Shown: piece by piece, positions 38,805 to 50,800 of the stretch
Layout of the letters: every line of letters begins with the position of its first letter
Position numbering within the stretch: the stretch's first letter is position 1
Source: Otis tarda
Lineage: Eukaryota; Chordata; Aves; Otidiformes; Otididae
Reading direction: 5' to 3'
DNA length: 64,000 nt
Assembly: GCA_026413225.1 (NCBI GenBank)
Contig: CM048552.1
Coordinates: 131,515,053 to 131,579,052 of the forward strand
The notes under the pieces: model-generated
The model's input: only the letters and a program-made list of their open reading frames with translations
Told to the model about the DNA's origin: nothing
Database searches by the model: none
Position numbers and translations under genes: made by a program

Positions 38805-38846
38805 GTCTAGGCTGGAACCACCACAAGTCTAGGCTGGAACCACCAC
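38805..38846. repeat. Exact 20-bp tandem duplication, period 22
   Basis: GTCTAGGCTGGAACCACCAC occurs at 38805-38824 and 38827-38846, identical in all 20 positions and separated by AA. Identity suggests a recent event. Confidence 0.95.
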
Positions 38847-41800
38847 TGAGAACACCTGTGTACAGATCTCTGAGCATCTCTGGAAGGTTTTGCTTCCTTT
38901 CGTACAGCCATAATGTTGGAAAACATCAACTCTAATTTCTCTCCAACTGAGGACAACATGATCCGGGCAGTGTCCATTTTCTGTGCTGTGCCTTCACATA
39001 ATTCTTTAAATTTCCAATAAACCCTTTGGAGTAAGTAGGTGTCCTGGTTTCGGCAGGGATGGAGTTTTGAAATCTATTTAACATTCCTATTTAATCAGAT
39101 CAGAGTATGCTTTATACGTCAGAATAATCTTCCAAATCTTTCACAAATTCAGTTTACACATAGATCCACAGCAAAAAAAAAAACTTCACAACTTCACAAA
39201 TGCTTAAGAATTGTTCAACAGTTCATTTCAAGAGATTCCCCACAGAAGATAAAGGACATTTTTTTACCCATTTCCCATGGCAGCACATAATGAAAAGTTA
39301 GTTTAGTATTTAGTAAGTGTATTAAATGGCTTTTCCTAATACTAATAGCATTCATAGGGAGTTCCATAACACTTAGTTATTCATTGGTTGGATGCACTTT
39401 TTTTGTCTTATGCTCTGATTGTAGTCTGTCACCTTCATACTTCTATATCCATTTCTCACACAACCCCCGTAAAAACTATTTCCAGAGTTACCAAATCCTC
39501 TTTCTTAATGCAACTTTTCATCACCTCATTAAAATACTGTATTAATGTAAGAATTTGTGCACCAAATTTGAGTTTTAGATTTTTTTAACCTCTCACTTGG
39601 AAAGCTCTCAATTTTAACTCGTTGAAGTTCTGAGTTACCTCCTGGATAGTGGTTTCTTACTCAGCTACAGTTACGTCAGTTTTGCTTTTGTCTTTTTTTC
39701 CTGGAAATGCTTAGTACATCAAACTTTAACCCAAGCACCCTAAACTCCAGAGACAGAGACGACACAAAAGGCAAATCAGTCATGACTTTGGGAATCATGC
39801 AAAACATGTATCTGATGAACAAAATAATACAAGAAAAAAAAAAAGAGAGAAATAAGATAGAAAGTACAAGGTACGTTCTGAAAGCAGCCTTGTCACTAGT
39901 AGGAGGCCAAATATTCATGTGTCTTTCTTGGAGAATCATCATTGCTAAATACCAGAGAGAAAGGGTACAAATTATTTTTATATTATGTGTTATACAAAAT
40001 GTTTATAATAAAGGTATTGTTTAAAAGAGGAGGCAGAAATGCCAAAACCACTCAGCTATTACTTCCACCAACTCAACCTTGACATACTTGCAAGGGGCCT
40101 TATACTCAGACTCAAAACTTCCTCCAACTTACATGATTAATCTACAATGAACAACTTGTGCAGGTCTAGTATCTGTTACTGAATCAATCAATACTGCACA
40201 AGACCGGATGCCAAACACCACTCTAGTTCAGTGTCAGCTTTTAGAAAGTTCTTAGACAATATTTTCCTTTAACATTAAGCTACGGTTTCGACTTTGGTTG
40301 TGTCTGTCTTAGGCTCACAAACAGGTTAGATGGCTGTTGTTCCTCTCACCGTATAAGAGGTACCTGTAGATATTTCTCCGCAGATACAACTCAAATGAAA
40401 GTGCTGTCAGCAGTAATAAAAGAATCTCTACAATAAACTTACTAGAAATAAGCTGTGCGGTTGCTGCACAAGTAATAAGTCGGTATGCCAAAGATGGTGT
40501 CATCACAAACTTTATTGTGTGTAACACTGGAGGTCATTTTGACACATGGGGAGAAGATCCATTTCTAGTCTCCATGGGAAAGTTTTGGCCTACAAATAAT
40601 TTATAAATGAGAGGATGTGGTACAATGAAAGTTGGTTTATTTGCTTTTACAAGTGAACTGTCAGAGGGCCTGGGTTTAGAAATGCTAGGCAGTACTGAGA
40701 GTTTTGGCAAAAATTAAAAGCAGATGGTGCACAGCCAGTTTTGCTCTATGGACCACTTCTGTGTATACATAAAATGTTGATTAGTTTCTTTTCTAAATGT
40801 CTGGGTTTTTTTTAATTTCACAGACAGGGTTTCACTTCTGATCTCTTGGTCTACAACAGCCATGGCAATATCTCATCATTATCCTAGCAAAACTTCAATT
40901 TTGCCATGTGAAGAGGCAAAGAAGAAAACAAGAGACTTTCTCTCTGTGGCTGTTCACAGAACACTCCATGAGTTCTCTGTTAAGGAGATGCTCAGAGCAA
41001 ACATTTCTCAAAAGAAGGAAGGAGACTCCCATGATCATGGCTTCCTACTAAAACTCCTGCCTGTCTAACAAGGTTTGAAACAGTTCCTCTGCTTTGTACA
41101 GGTCCAGTTCTACTAAGAACTCCCAGATCCTGCAATGCTACATCACCCAAATCCATGGATTGGAACTAGATATCATAAGTTTACACATCTCCTTTCTAGT
41201 GGTCGCTAATCAGCTGTAACTATCAGATCTGTGTGTTAAGTATGAGATGCATTTAGCCATGCCAATTAGCGCAGTAATTTGTAGCATGCAAAGATGAGTA
41301 TGTGAAGGACTCCCAAGTGAGCTAGAGCTTTGAGGAGGATCTACGTAGATCATCTGCTGAAAATGAACTCCCCAAAACAGGTTGAAAGACTTTTCAGCTA
41401 GAAAAAGAAAATTAAAAAAAAAAGAAGTTGCATTTTGTTAGAATAGAAATATGAGGGTTTTTAACAGGAAAATCCTCAAAGCCACTATCTCAGACTGCCA
41501 ATGAAAGTTTATAATCCAGTCTCTCCCTGTCCATAGAATCTGTGTTTACAGGACCAGTTTCAGCAAACACAGTGACTCTCTGAGGTGTCTCAAACACCGC
41601 ACAGCCTCTCCATCCCCAGAAAGTTTCCTTTGCATTATTTCTGAGATCTATCTGCTCATTACACCTCTCCACCACACTGGCCTCCCTGCGGGAGCCTGGC
41701 CCTGGGCTCTGACCACTTGGCTGCCAGCCCTGCTGTTTCCTTCCCCAAGCAGCCTCCCCGCAACCCTCTCCCCACTTTTCAGGAGGTTCCACAGAAAGCC

Positions 41801-42221
41801 AGTCATCTTATTTAAGCATTAAAAACGAACATCAAAAAGCGTGAAGAAATGCATCAAGTGCATTGTCCGTCACAAATCCATATCTCCCTTCAAAGGAATC
41901 CAGGAAAGATAAGGAAAACACATCTATTTTCAGTCAGAGCTTCACTGTCAACTGGGAGTCCACACTTCCACAGGAAAACAGCTGGGGGTAGTAGATCAGA
42001 AAGAGAAAACCACTTCCCAAAGATTACTAACACACAATGACAGGATGATGTTATCATGGTTTTTGCTTTGTTCTTCATCCTAGTATGCCTTATAGCCTTG
42101 CTCTGGTCTTCTGTGGACAACATTCAAGTTTAGTGTCCTTATCTCTCCACACTCAGCAGTCAAAAAAAATACATTCCTGTATTAAAGTCATCACATGGGC
42201 TTGGTATAAGATACAGTAAGC

Positions 42222-42283
42222 AATAGAAATCAGTTAAAATTTTCGACCAAATAATAGAAATCAGTTAAGTATTTCCATCAAAT
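42222..42283. repeat. Tandem duplication, 31-bp unit
   Basis: Units 42222-42252 and 42253-42283 both begin AATAGAAATCAGTTAA and end CAAAT, with about five substitutions in 31 positions, all in the second half. The divergence implies an older event than the one at 38805. Confidence 0.9.
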
Positions 42284-42834
42284 AACTCTGCCTTACTCAG
42301 GAAACATTCTGTTAAAAATATAGCAACTGTAATTGTTCATGAGGGATGAACAGACTCACCTTTTTCCCCTTTTTCCTTCACCCCCCTCCTTTTCTTTTTG
42401 TTACAGTACCCTCAGACTCACTTAAAGCACCAGGCAAATTAAATTATGAGTTTTATTTAGAACTATAAAAACCTTACACTGAGCTATTCATCACAGAAAA
42501 ATGGAATGTTTGAATTTATTTGTCTGACATTTATATGTACCATGTATCCTCTGGAAACCGTGAAGCTGTCAATCTATTATTTATGGAAACAAGAGACCAG
42601 AAATAGGTTCACATGGTTTCAGACAAATCTAGTGGCCTGCGCAAACACTCATTTCCTCCCTCAGTCTGTTTAAAACCTCTCTATTATTGAAAAATTGATG
42701 CTTATTGCATTGAATACTACATAATGATGCAAAATTATGATATTCCAAAGGTTTGGAAATTAATACTTTGGCTCCAACACAGATAGAGTGCTAATGTTGA
42801 TGTCAAACCCCTGTATTTCATGCAAAGCAGCAGT

Positions 42835-42856
42835 ATTCTATGATTCTATGACTCTA
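42835..42856 (+). repeat. CR1-tail-like octamer repeat
   Basis: ATTCTATGATTCTATG followed by ACTCTA is the terminal repeat of avian CR1, but the upstream bases do not resemble any CR1 3' body in this window. It could be the end of a very old copy or chance. Confidence 0.35.
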
Positions 42857-43740
42857 TTTCCTCTCAGGGATGTCAGCGTTTCTAAGATCATAATACTTGT
42901 GATACCAAGACAGTTACTGTATCATCTTTTCAGTTAACCCTTTTCTTTATTTAATTTTGCAAGCTACAAATTGCAGAGGGTTCTGAATTTTCCTGTCTTT
43001 CAGAAGAGGTGAGAGAATGGTTTGCAACAAGCAGCTTTTCACTGCATCCCCATTTCTTTTTTTAAATTGCAGATATACCTGTACATAAAGTGTGTGGTTT
43101 CTTCCCAAATGCATTTATCGTAAGCCACCAACTGCCAAAAAATGCTTCTATAAATCATATCAATCTGCTGGGTGTTGTTTGTAAGATTACACTATTTTGG
43201 GCCACAAATGAGACAATAAGTTAAGGCTGGGTCTGCCATCGCCTGTGTGTGGCACACAGTGGCGCGTGCCCTCATAGCCTGGATCTCAGTTTAGGTACGC
43301 TACGTTCTGCTCCTGAGCAGATTCATGCAAGTCTGCTGTGTTCCACTCAGGTTCCAAGCAAGCAGGAATGGCTCTGTCAGGTGAGAGGGGATTCCATGTA
43401 TGAATTAACAGTTTTGAGACATGACTCCTAAGACCAGCCAAATCTGACCCAAAATGTCATCTATTACCCTTAAAAGGACCAGAGCCACATAGAAGAACAC
43501 TGTAGCCTTACATTTAGACAAGAGTCTAAGAGCATCTTGCAGGTTCTTGTCCCGTCTGGCCACAGTTAAAACAACCAACTGGGAAACTTTCTGTATTTAC
43601 ACTGGCCTAGAATGAATTTACATGTGTTGGAGTAAGCCTTGCAGCTATCTCTCCAAGATGGGACAAGTCTGGCTTGCCTCCTCAGCAGCAGGGAAGCAAA
43701 ACCTAACAGAGATGTACCAACCGACCGATGCAAGTTATAG

Positions 43741-44845
43741 GAACATAAGCAAGTCGAGCAGGAGCCCATCCACCCTGCCCCTAATAACAGCCTGTGCAAA
43801 GTCCTTAAGCAAGAAGTCTAAGGAGAGACAGAGTGACTTCCTCCACATCCTGCTCCCAGCTCAGCTTGCAGTTATAGGGCAGATTAAGCCAATACAAACC
43901 AGAAAACCAGAACTCCCCAACCACATGGTCCTGCCAACCCCTTTGTCCAGGCATTGGCACGTACCAGCCTCTGCGGTGAACCACTTCAGCACACAGAGAT
44001 GACAGAAAAGTAATCCTACAACTCAGAGATTATTGTCTTTTATTTCAGAGACCTGAAACAGCTCATCACAGCATCAGATCTATGTCAATGCCAGCACAAC
44101 AGGGTTGTGGAGGGGAAGGATACATCTGGCTTTGAACCGCAGCACTGCTGGTCATGGAGTTATACTGCTGTGGGACTGTGGAGGTTTGCCTTTTCCCAGC
44201 CAGAGGCTGTAGCCGCAGCTGCTGACTGACCTGTCTCCACAAACCTGTTTTGCTATCGCTATTTGAACTTATCTACACTTTTAGACTCCACAGATATCTC
44301 TGAGTTCCAAGACAAATTCTGCCCTGAATGAAGAAGTGCGTGTCTGAAACCTCCTGCCTGATTCCATCTCTGTTCTCTCAACCCACTCCTTGGTTTTTGT
44401 AATTATATTACACTCTTTTTAAAATGCAGGGAGTGATGCTCAGACCTCCATAAATGTACTCCAGATGTAGATGAACTGCAATTATTCACAGCGACAAAGA
44501 AGGCAAAACAGTAAATATCACTTTTTTCCCCCATTAATAGTTCCTAACGTTCTGAATGCTTTTTTGAACAGTGCTGAGCACTGAGCCAGTGTGTTTACAG
44601 AACAATCTCCAGTGACTCCAGGCTCTCAGTCTTGCATGGTAATGTAATGCTGATTTAGGTCCTCTCACTGTGGGCGTATAGCTAGGATAGATTTTCCTCT
44701 GGGCTTTACTTTGCATTTATAGACACAGAATATAAATTTCATGTCCTTTTCTCATCTGTATATTAAAATACAAACATAAATACACATATATGGATATTAT
44801 ACATGCACACATACACATACTTTCATTATATAATGCATAATTATT
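43741..44845 (-). mobile_element. Ancient L3/CR1-clade LINE, 3' half (below the CR1 insertion)
   Basis: Read on the minus strand from high to low coordinates, the order of an L3-like LINE is traceable. Near 44690 ATAAATGCAAAGTAA fits the KCKV block. At about 44525-44570 CAAAAAAGCATTCAGAACGT and TAGGAACTATTAATG fit the KKA.R.LG.I block. Near 44440-44470 CATCTGGAGTACATTTATGG fits the PHLEY block. At about 44245-44310 GATATCTGTGGAGTCTAAAA and GATAAGTTCAAA fit the block before the 3' UTR. GAACATAAGC at 43741 fits the reversed terminal motif, less certainly. The bases from about 44764 to 44845 are decayed or replaced by CA/TA-rich repeat. Confidence 0.6.
44764..44845. repeat. CA/TA-rich imperfect dinucleotide tract
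   Basis: ACATAAATACACATATATGG, CATGCACACATACACATAC and ATTATATAATGCATAATTAT form a decayed CA/TA tract directly beside the 3' end of the CR1 insertion. Confidence 0.8.
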
Positions 44846-46265
44846 TCATAGAATCATAGAATAGTTAGGGTTGGAAGGGACCTTTAAAGGTCATCCAGTC
44901 CAACCCCCCTCCAAGGAGTGAGGACATCTCCAAGCAGATCAGGTTGCTCAGAGTCCTGTACAACCTGGCCTTGAATGTTTCCAGGGATGGGGCATCCACC
45001 ACCTCTCTGGGCAACCTGTTCCAGTGCTTCACCACCCTCATTGTAAAAAATCTTTTCTTATATCCAGTCTGAATCTACCTCCCTCTATTTTAAAACCATT
45101 ACTTCTTGTCCTATCACAACAGGCCCTGCTGAAGAGTTTCTCCCAGTGTTTCTTACAAGCCCCCTTTAGATACTGGAAGGCTGCCCTAAGGTCTCCCTGG
45201 AGCCTTCTCTTCTCCAGGCTGAACAACCCCAACTCTTTTAGCTTGTCCTCATAGGAGAGATGCTCCAGCCCTCTGATCATCTTCGTGGCCCTCCTCTGGA
45301 CTCACTCCAACAGGTCCACATCCTTCTTGTGCTGGGGGCTCCAGAGCTGGACGTAGTACTCCAGGTGGGATCTCGCCAGAGCAGAGGGGTAGAATCACCT
45401 CCCTCAACCTGCTGGCCATGCTTCTTTTGATGCAGCCCAGGATGCGGTTGGTTTTCTGGTCTGCAAGAGCACATTGTCGGCTCTTGTTGATCTTCTTGTC
45501 CACCAGTATCCCCAAGTCCTTCTCCTCAGGACTGCTCTCAATCAGCCTACCCAGCCTGTACTTGTGCTTGGGATTGCCCAGACCAACATGCAGGACCTTG
45601 CACTTGGCCTGGTTGAACTTCGTGAGGTTGGCACGGGCCCACCTCTCCAGCCTATCAAGGTCCCTCTGGATGGCATCCCTTCTCTCCAGCATGTCGACAG
45701 CACCACACAGCTTGTTGTGATCAGCAAACTTGCTGAGGGTGCTCTCTATCCCACTGTCCATGTAGCCAACAAAGATGTTAAACAGGGCTGGTCCCAATAC
45801 AGACCCCTGAGGAACACAACTCATCACCAATCTCCACTTGGACATTGAGCCATTGACCACCTTTCTTTGAGTGCGGCCATCCAGTCAATTTCTTATCCAC
45901 TGAGTGGGCCATTCATGAAATCAATGTCTTTCTAATTTAGAGACAAGGATGTCATGCAGGATAGTGTCAAATGCTTTGCACAAGTCCAGGTAGATGACGT
46001 CAGTTAGTTGTGTCTTATCCACCAATGCTGTAACCCCATTGTAGAAAGTCACCAAACTGGTCAGTTACAATTTGCCCTTAGTGAAGCTGTGTTCGCTGTC
46101 ACCAGTCACCTCCTTATTTTCCATGTGCCTTAGCATGGTTTCCAGTAGAATCTGTTCCATGACCTTGCCAGGCACAGAGGTGAGACTGACCGGCCTGTAG
46201 TTTCCCAGGTCTTTCTTGTTCCCCTTTTTAAAAACTGAGGTTATGATGTTTCCCGTTTTCCAGTA
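44846..46265 (-). mobile_element. CR1 LINE, 1.4-kb 5'-truncated copy
   Basis: This is the longest young retrotransposon in the window. In plus coordinates it opens with the reversed tail TCATAGAATCATAGAATAG, then GGTTGGAAGGGACC and AAAGGTCATCCAGTCCAA. It continues without a major break through the 3' UTR and thumb region, the RT palm and the finger region, where CGGCCTGTAGTTTCCCAGGT encodes, reversed, the PGNYRPV-like block. It stops near 46265 (TTTTCCAGT). The endonuclease half and ORF1 are missing. It sits inside an older LINE of the same orientation. Reverse transcription is impossible because of the changes described for the RT remnant. Confidence 0.95.
45249..45860 (-). pseudogene. CR1 reverse transcriptase remnant (203 codons, disabled)
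   Basis: The frame covers the RT palm and part of the thumb. PQGSVLGP lies at about residues 17-24. The active-site motif follows at residues 45-48, where the family's FADD reads FADH: the first catalytic Asp is kept, the second is His. [20 protein letters not shown] and the region ending [20 protein letters not shown] follow. At about residue 160 the protein leaves the family sequence because 5 nt are missing near 45386-45390 compared with the 51.7-kb copy. The correct continuation ([20 protein letters not shown]) lies in another frame at 45038-45280. The start Met is internal to the original ORF2. Confidence 0.93.
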
Positions 46266-47830
46266 TATTCAAGAGTAAAGGCCTCAGCATAGATGCCTAA
46301 GAAATTCCATTGTCATTCTCTTCCCTTGTGAAATGTGATGATTTATGCCCACTTTCAACTTCCTACCTTTTAAATAGTTATTAATATGCAGAGGACCTTC
46401 TCCCCTATCCTACCACAACTTAATTTCTTTAAAAGACTTCAGCAAAGGACCTTGTCAAAAAGCTTTTTGGCAGAGTATCAACTGGATCACTTCTGTATAT
46501 TAAGTGACGATCAAACTACTCTAATAGATTTGCAAGGTGCTAATCCCCTTTCAAAAGCTGTGTTGATTCTTCCTCATTATATTGTACTTACCCCTGTGTC
46601 TATTAGTTCTAGGACGGCTTCTAACAGTTCACACGCTACCAAATTTATAGATTGTCTTAAACTTTCTGAATTGCCAGTTCTACTTAAATGCTTTTTAAAA
46701 GCTGAATTTATATTTGCCATTTCACTCTTATCTTGTACCACAACTGATTTAATCAATAGATGCCATAGCATAGCTGACAGTTTCCATTTTCATATTCATG
46801 TTCCCTTAGGGCTCCCAAGCAAATAGCACCTGGTTCTGGTAATTTGTCTGCATTCACTCCATCTATTTCTTCTTTGTTTGAGAAAGTACTCTTTAAAACT
46901 CCAGTTCTTGTAACACAAAGCTCTCTGGTTTCAATGTCTTCTTGGTGGTGACGCTCACTGGGAATTGGTTTCATTTTTCTGTGTTTTTGCCCTGTGAGAA
47001 CTCCTATTAAACCATGAACATCTATTGGCCCCACAGTCTTTCTGGCAGGCTTCCTAATATGTTTGACAAATAAGTATATTTTTAATTTTTATGCCTTTAG
47101 AAAATTGTTCCCCAAAGTCTTTTTTTTTTTTGTCCTGCCTTATTCATTTTACATGTAACTTGTTTATGTTCTTTTTCCATTTGAATATGATGTTCATTTT
47201 AGGTCATTTAACTCATAGTAATCCTCCTTAGTCTGCTGTTTAACTTTGAAGAGTTATTTGGAGTTCTTTTCCAAGTTTTCTTTTTCCATAAGTGAAACAT
47301 ATATATTCTGAGCTTCCACTATATTATATTTAAGCAATTTCCATATTATGCCACAAGTATTCTTTTCTTCTTTTGTTTTTCCTTTACATTTCTTGTCACT
47401 AGTTTCTTCATTTTTATGTTCTGTATTATTGCGGGGAAAGGGCTAAATCTAAGTGCATTGTCATAATTATCGTATCGTGGCTATTTAGCAGAAACATTCT
47501 GAACTCAGTCCTGGATCAGGATAATTCAAGACTTTTTTCTCCTGATGTTCCAATGATTGCTATAAGAAGCCGTCATTTCCAGGGCCTAAAAACTATTCTC
47601 TGCAGCACACATCCCATCATGACATTCACCCTTCCCTCTTGGGGCTATACATGATGCTCGTCTTTTCTGTCAGTGTGATCTCTGCCATCTCCATGAGGAT
47701 GTCTTTGTCTCTGTCACAAAACAGCACAAAATTCAGAGGAGAATTTCAATACATAGAGACTTTGTGTTATTTCTCAATTTACTTAACTTGTTCACCTTAT
47801 TGCATTATAAGTAGTCTAGAGCCAGGACTA
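46266..47830 (-). mobile_element. Ancient L3/CR1-clade LINE, 5' half (above the CR1 insertion)
   Basis: On the minus strand, from high to low coordinates, blocks fall in the order of an L3-like LINE ORF2. The endonuclease side lies near 47500-47800: reversed AATTTCAATACATAGAGACT, GAAGCCGTCATTTCC and CAGTCCTGGATCAGG. The linker near 47040-47330 includes reversed TGGCAGGCTTCCTAATATGT and GAGCTTCCACTATATTATAT. The RT start follows, where the frame at 46753-47034 encodes KLPEPGAICLGALREHEYE, like the K.PGPDGI..R.LKE...E block. The fingers lie near 46560-46620 (reversed AAAGCTGTGTTGATTCTTCC). The copy breaks at the CR1 insertion where the palm sequence equivalent to QGSVLGP..FNI is reached. It is riddled with stops. 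Confidence 0.65.
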
Positions 47831-50800
47831 AATCTTCTAATTCCAAGCTTTTTATTTAGTCAGCATGTTTCTGTTCTTATTCATTTCTGTCCCTAACAAT
47901 TTGGATTTTCAACAGCAGTACACAGAAGAATAATCAGCAGTACGAATTTCATGTTCAGCTGCAGAGGTTCCCTGCCAGCAAGTGGGATTTCAGGGGCAGA
48001 AGAGAGCTTTACCAATCTTGTGGCTGCTTCCTAGAAATGGTCCTGAACCATTTCATGTTGACAAAATCCTTGCAAAGCAATGAAGCGGGCAAGACTTCCA
48101 TGGTGTAAACTTCAGCCATCATTTCAGTGCTGGTTTCAGGTCCTAGTCCTCCAGGCTGAAGGACCATGGGGATCAGACATCTGAGATGACACTTTATAGT
48201 GTAAAGCTTAGTCCTTTCTTTTGACCGCAGCATGCTGGGGAAGTGTCTGGCCTCACCCCATGCTGCTTTCATGCCTTGGCCTCTGCAAGGCAGCTCTGCT
48301 GTATCAGCCCTGGGGTCCTCCAGGGACCAGAGTCCAGCCTTGCATGGAAAGAAGGAAGGAGAGAAGGAAGCTAGGAAGTTTTGTTCCTTACTTTTTCAGA
48401 CATGAGAGGGGAGCACAAAGTCGGGGGCCTGTCTTCCCTGCAAGAGTTAGCTTGTCATGTTTGCACTGCAGAGAGGCACTCAGAGAGCTGAGCCCATACA
48501 AGACACGAGCACTGGTTGGCACAAAGATTTCTAAAGGGATAACACACAACTTTCTTTGCTGCAATAAGCTAAGGTACAACTTTTTATTTTCTGAGAACGA
48601 ATTGTGGGAGGCACTGTCTGTCTTCCTTTGTTGTATGGGGAAGGGGGGAATTGCAGGAAACCAACATATGATTTGCAACACCAAAAGAGATGCACCCCAT
48701 ATTCACACAGTCTAATAAGCTGTACTAACTTGAGGTAAGATCAGTTTGGGTGATCCAGACTAACAGTTCAACGTAGGAGTACTAACACACATTCAGGCTA
48801 AGGCATTTTCCTTCTGTATGGGATTAGAGCTATAAATAGAGCTAACATCACAGAGAGAATAAGCCCTGGAGCATTTTCGTATGAAACAACGAAAAATGTA
48901 AAAAATGTGAAAAAAGAACTTCAAGTAACAGTTATTTCACTCCAGCACCTGCATAGCCATGCTATGCACTGAACATTGCTGATTAATTAATGAAGTCCAT
49001 CTGATGATGTCTCCCTGTGAAGGACGTACAATCTATATTTCAAATTACTTTTGGAAATTTAATCATCAGAAAGTAGAATTTGCTCATTAGTTAGTAATAA
49101 TATATTAAGTTCCTCTATCTGTCCCCAGATAGGATGGATAAAGATTAATTAATTAAAGGCATGCCACAGAATATGTGGAGTCTCACTAGCTACAGGATCA
49201 AAAGTAGCAAAGGAAGCTATAAATCCTGGAAATGTTAGATGTGCAGCAATGTGTTAGTGATGGACAGCTCATCACTAACACAAATACTCATACAAAATAA
49301 TAAGAAATTGCTTCAAAATGTACAGTCTAAATACAGATGCTCCTCATCCTAACTCCAACTTGAAATTTCTCTTTGATATGTTTTTTTCCTAGAATAGTAC
49401 AGCAGTTGAGTCCTTAAAACCTTTGAAAGAGGTATTTCTGTTCCCACCCTGCAACCAGTTAAGGCAGTTTTTACTGGGCCATAGAAAAAACTCATGAAAA
49501 GTACAACATATTTTGCATTGCCCACAAACATCTGTGGAAATATCCTAACTGGAATCATCTCTCTAGCTGTAGCAGTCACCATCTGCCTGGCAAATGTGCA
49601 GAGCACGTTCTCAGGAACAGACGGTGGCATTTAGCCACAAACTGCAACAAGCATCATCATCACACGGTCCGGCAGGAGGGAGTAGAAGCGCACTTCTGTC
49701 TCACCTGACTTCTCACTTGTCCTGGAGGTGATGTCTATGTCCTTGACTCTTGAAGAAGGAGGAAGTCAAGCCTGCCCTATTCAAATGCCCAGCTTGTTGA
49801 AAACAGGGCGCTGCCATCTCAGTGACTTGCTGCTAGGAAGATGCATAGCCCTTGCAACCCTGAGGACTGTCCCATCACAGAATATATGAGTCTCTGCTCC
49901 ACTCTGCAGAAGGGTAAAGGCTAACTGTGATCCAAATTTCCCCTTAATTAACCTATGCTGAACACCCATGCTTTATGTAATTCATTTATCATGTCATAAA
50001 AGACATTTACATATATTTGCTTAAAGTTCCTCAACATAAATCCAGTTAGTAGCGCCGAAAAAGATATATTTTCCAATATTTATACTTTTTGAGATATTTG
50101 AAAGCAATCATTCAATTTGACTTCACAGCAATTCATATTTTGCAAACTTACAGGGTAGCATAATAAATTCAGATTATCAAGGAAATATATCTAAATTCTA
50201 ATAGGAACCAATAGCATTTATGTGAATAGTTATAATACATAGACCAGAAAATTAAAAGGCAATCTTTTTCTACTATGATTTATTCTGTCACTTGAATTCT
50301 GACATCTATAGAATGTACTGAGGCTACAGATACTTTATACTAAGCTTATTTTATTCATAGACCTGTATCATATATGCTAGACCAAAGACAAAAATTCTTC
50401 CATTTTTTCTTTTTATATTCATATCATGCCTCATTCCTCTTCAAAAACCATAATATACACATTTCTTCTTCCTTTGTGCTTTTTACACATTTTCTGTCAG
50501 CTATACCTATCATAGAGATCAGAATACCTTTAATTCCCAGCCACACTATGGGATTTTTAATCATTATTGATCCTCATTTAGTTCTTATCTTCTGACACGA
50601 AACACATGTAATTTAATTTGCATATTAAAATCAATGTCATAGTCAATCATTACGTGTTTAATAAACTCATAATAGTTGACATGGGTATTTTTCTGTCTCC
50701 TGACTGCTGTGTAACATAAATTATCTTAAAAACATCCCATTTGCTCTTCATAGCATATCGCCTTCCTGCAGAGCAATTTAACTGTGTTTTAAGGAAGCAG

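Larger units (their letters stand above)
38847..43740. other. Non-coding DNA, no gene seen
   Basis: Unique AT-rich DNA. A GC-richer patch at about 41520-41800 carries a 100-codon minus-strand frame (41490-41792) rich in G, E and W with no recognised domain. A tandem duplication lies at 42222-42283 and a CR1-tail-like motif at 42835-42856. Confidence 0.5.

Noticed and set aside
44846..46265. Reading the RT remnant as an endogenous retrovirus pol gene
   Set aside because: No LTRs, gag, integrase or primer-binding site. The FADx context, [13 protein letters not shown] block and octamer tail are those of CR1 non-LTR elements.
46386..46826. 146-codon plus-strand frame as a gene
   Set aside because: It is antisense to the ancient LINE, whose blocks read on the minus strand. 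The open frame is a by-product.
49251..49283. Hairpin as a transcription terminator
   Set aside because: The setting is vertebrate, no U-run follows and no gene is upstream.
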